Of a stretch of DNA of 5,517 nt, positions 5,443-5,517 are shown in pieces. Both the position numbers and the translations under genes were made by a program. Below the pieces are notes generated by a model. The model made no database searches, was not told the origin of the DNA, and saw nothing but the letters and a program-made list of their open reading frames with translations. The stretch lies in the NCBI GenBank assembly GCA_002337925.1, contig DDHB01000089.1:1-5517 (forward strand), read 5' to 3'. Origin of the DNA: Sporomusaceae bacterium UBA1887. GTDB lineage: Bacteria > Bacillota > Negativicutes > Sporomusales > DSM-15969. Each line of letters starts with the position of its first letter. The stretch's first letter is position 1.

Positions 5443-5517
5443 ATTGCTGGCGTGACTTGCTCTGTAAGTCAGAAGAATCTTTTTTATTTAAAAACAGCAG
5501 ATAGAATAGATAAATTG
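5441..5517 (-). CDS. C-terminal end of an unidentified gene (partial, enters from the right)
   Basis: On the minus strand one frame is open from the window edge to a TAA at 5441-5443, encoding 24 residues: a hydrophobic stretch (IYLFYLLFL) followed by a polar, charged tail (NKKDSSDLQSKSRQQ). The stop falls exactly at the edge of the bidirectional terminator, which needs a minus-strand user, and the other two minus frames are closed. This fits a membrane protein ending in a helix and a short cytoplasmic tail. The family cannot be told from so little, and 24 open codons can arise by chance. Confidence 0.45.
   Translation of the reverse strand, partial: IYLFYLLFLNKKDSSDLQSKSRQQ

Overview
The window most likely comes from a diderm, Gram-negative-type Firmicute of the Negativicutes (Sporomusa/Pelosinus-like). 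The evidence is mixed in a telling way. The TerC protein resembles the Bacillus YjbE branch, the membrane hydrolase resembles Bacillus YfhP, and the Shine-Dalgarno sites are strong and Firmicute-like, including a perfect AGGAGGTGA. Yet one gene encodes an exported, beta-rich protein ending in Phe, as outer-membrane barrels do. The genus is inferred, not shown.

Layout. Positions 48-1989 (minus strand) hold a two-component system: an OmpR/PhoB-type response regulator followed by an overlapping, HAMP-less sensor histidine kinase. A 411-base non-coding stretch (1990-2400) separates it from the divergent TerC-family gene (2401-3066, plus). This stretch holds candidate promoters for both sides, an inverted repeat, three pairs of direct repeats each with an exact 11-bp period, and a structured leader just before terC. 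Converging on terC is a minus-strand gene for an outer-membrane beta-barrel protein with an omptin-like flavour (3080-3970). Next is a YfhP/DUF457-like membrane metal-dependent hydrolase (4117-5058, minus), which ends in a perfect 17-bp hairpin and has an extended -10 promoter. A 49-residue acidic protein starting at TTG (5242-5391, plus) follows. It converges on the C-terminal end of an unidentified minus-strand gene (5441-5517) across a 20-bp-stem terminator that probably works in both directions.

How the parts may work together. The two-component system and terC share an intergenic control region, and the 11-bp repeats are the kind of site OmpR/PhoB regulators bind. Control of terC by the neighbouring regulator is therefore a reasonable inference. 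YjbE-type TerC genes usually follow a yybP-ykoY manganese riboswitch. Here the leader is clearly foldable, but the riboswitch core motifs are not visible. The barrel, hydrolase and small acidic genes look like separate transcription units with no obvious pathway link. I found no mobile element, tRNA, rRNA or CRISPR array.
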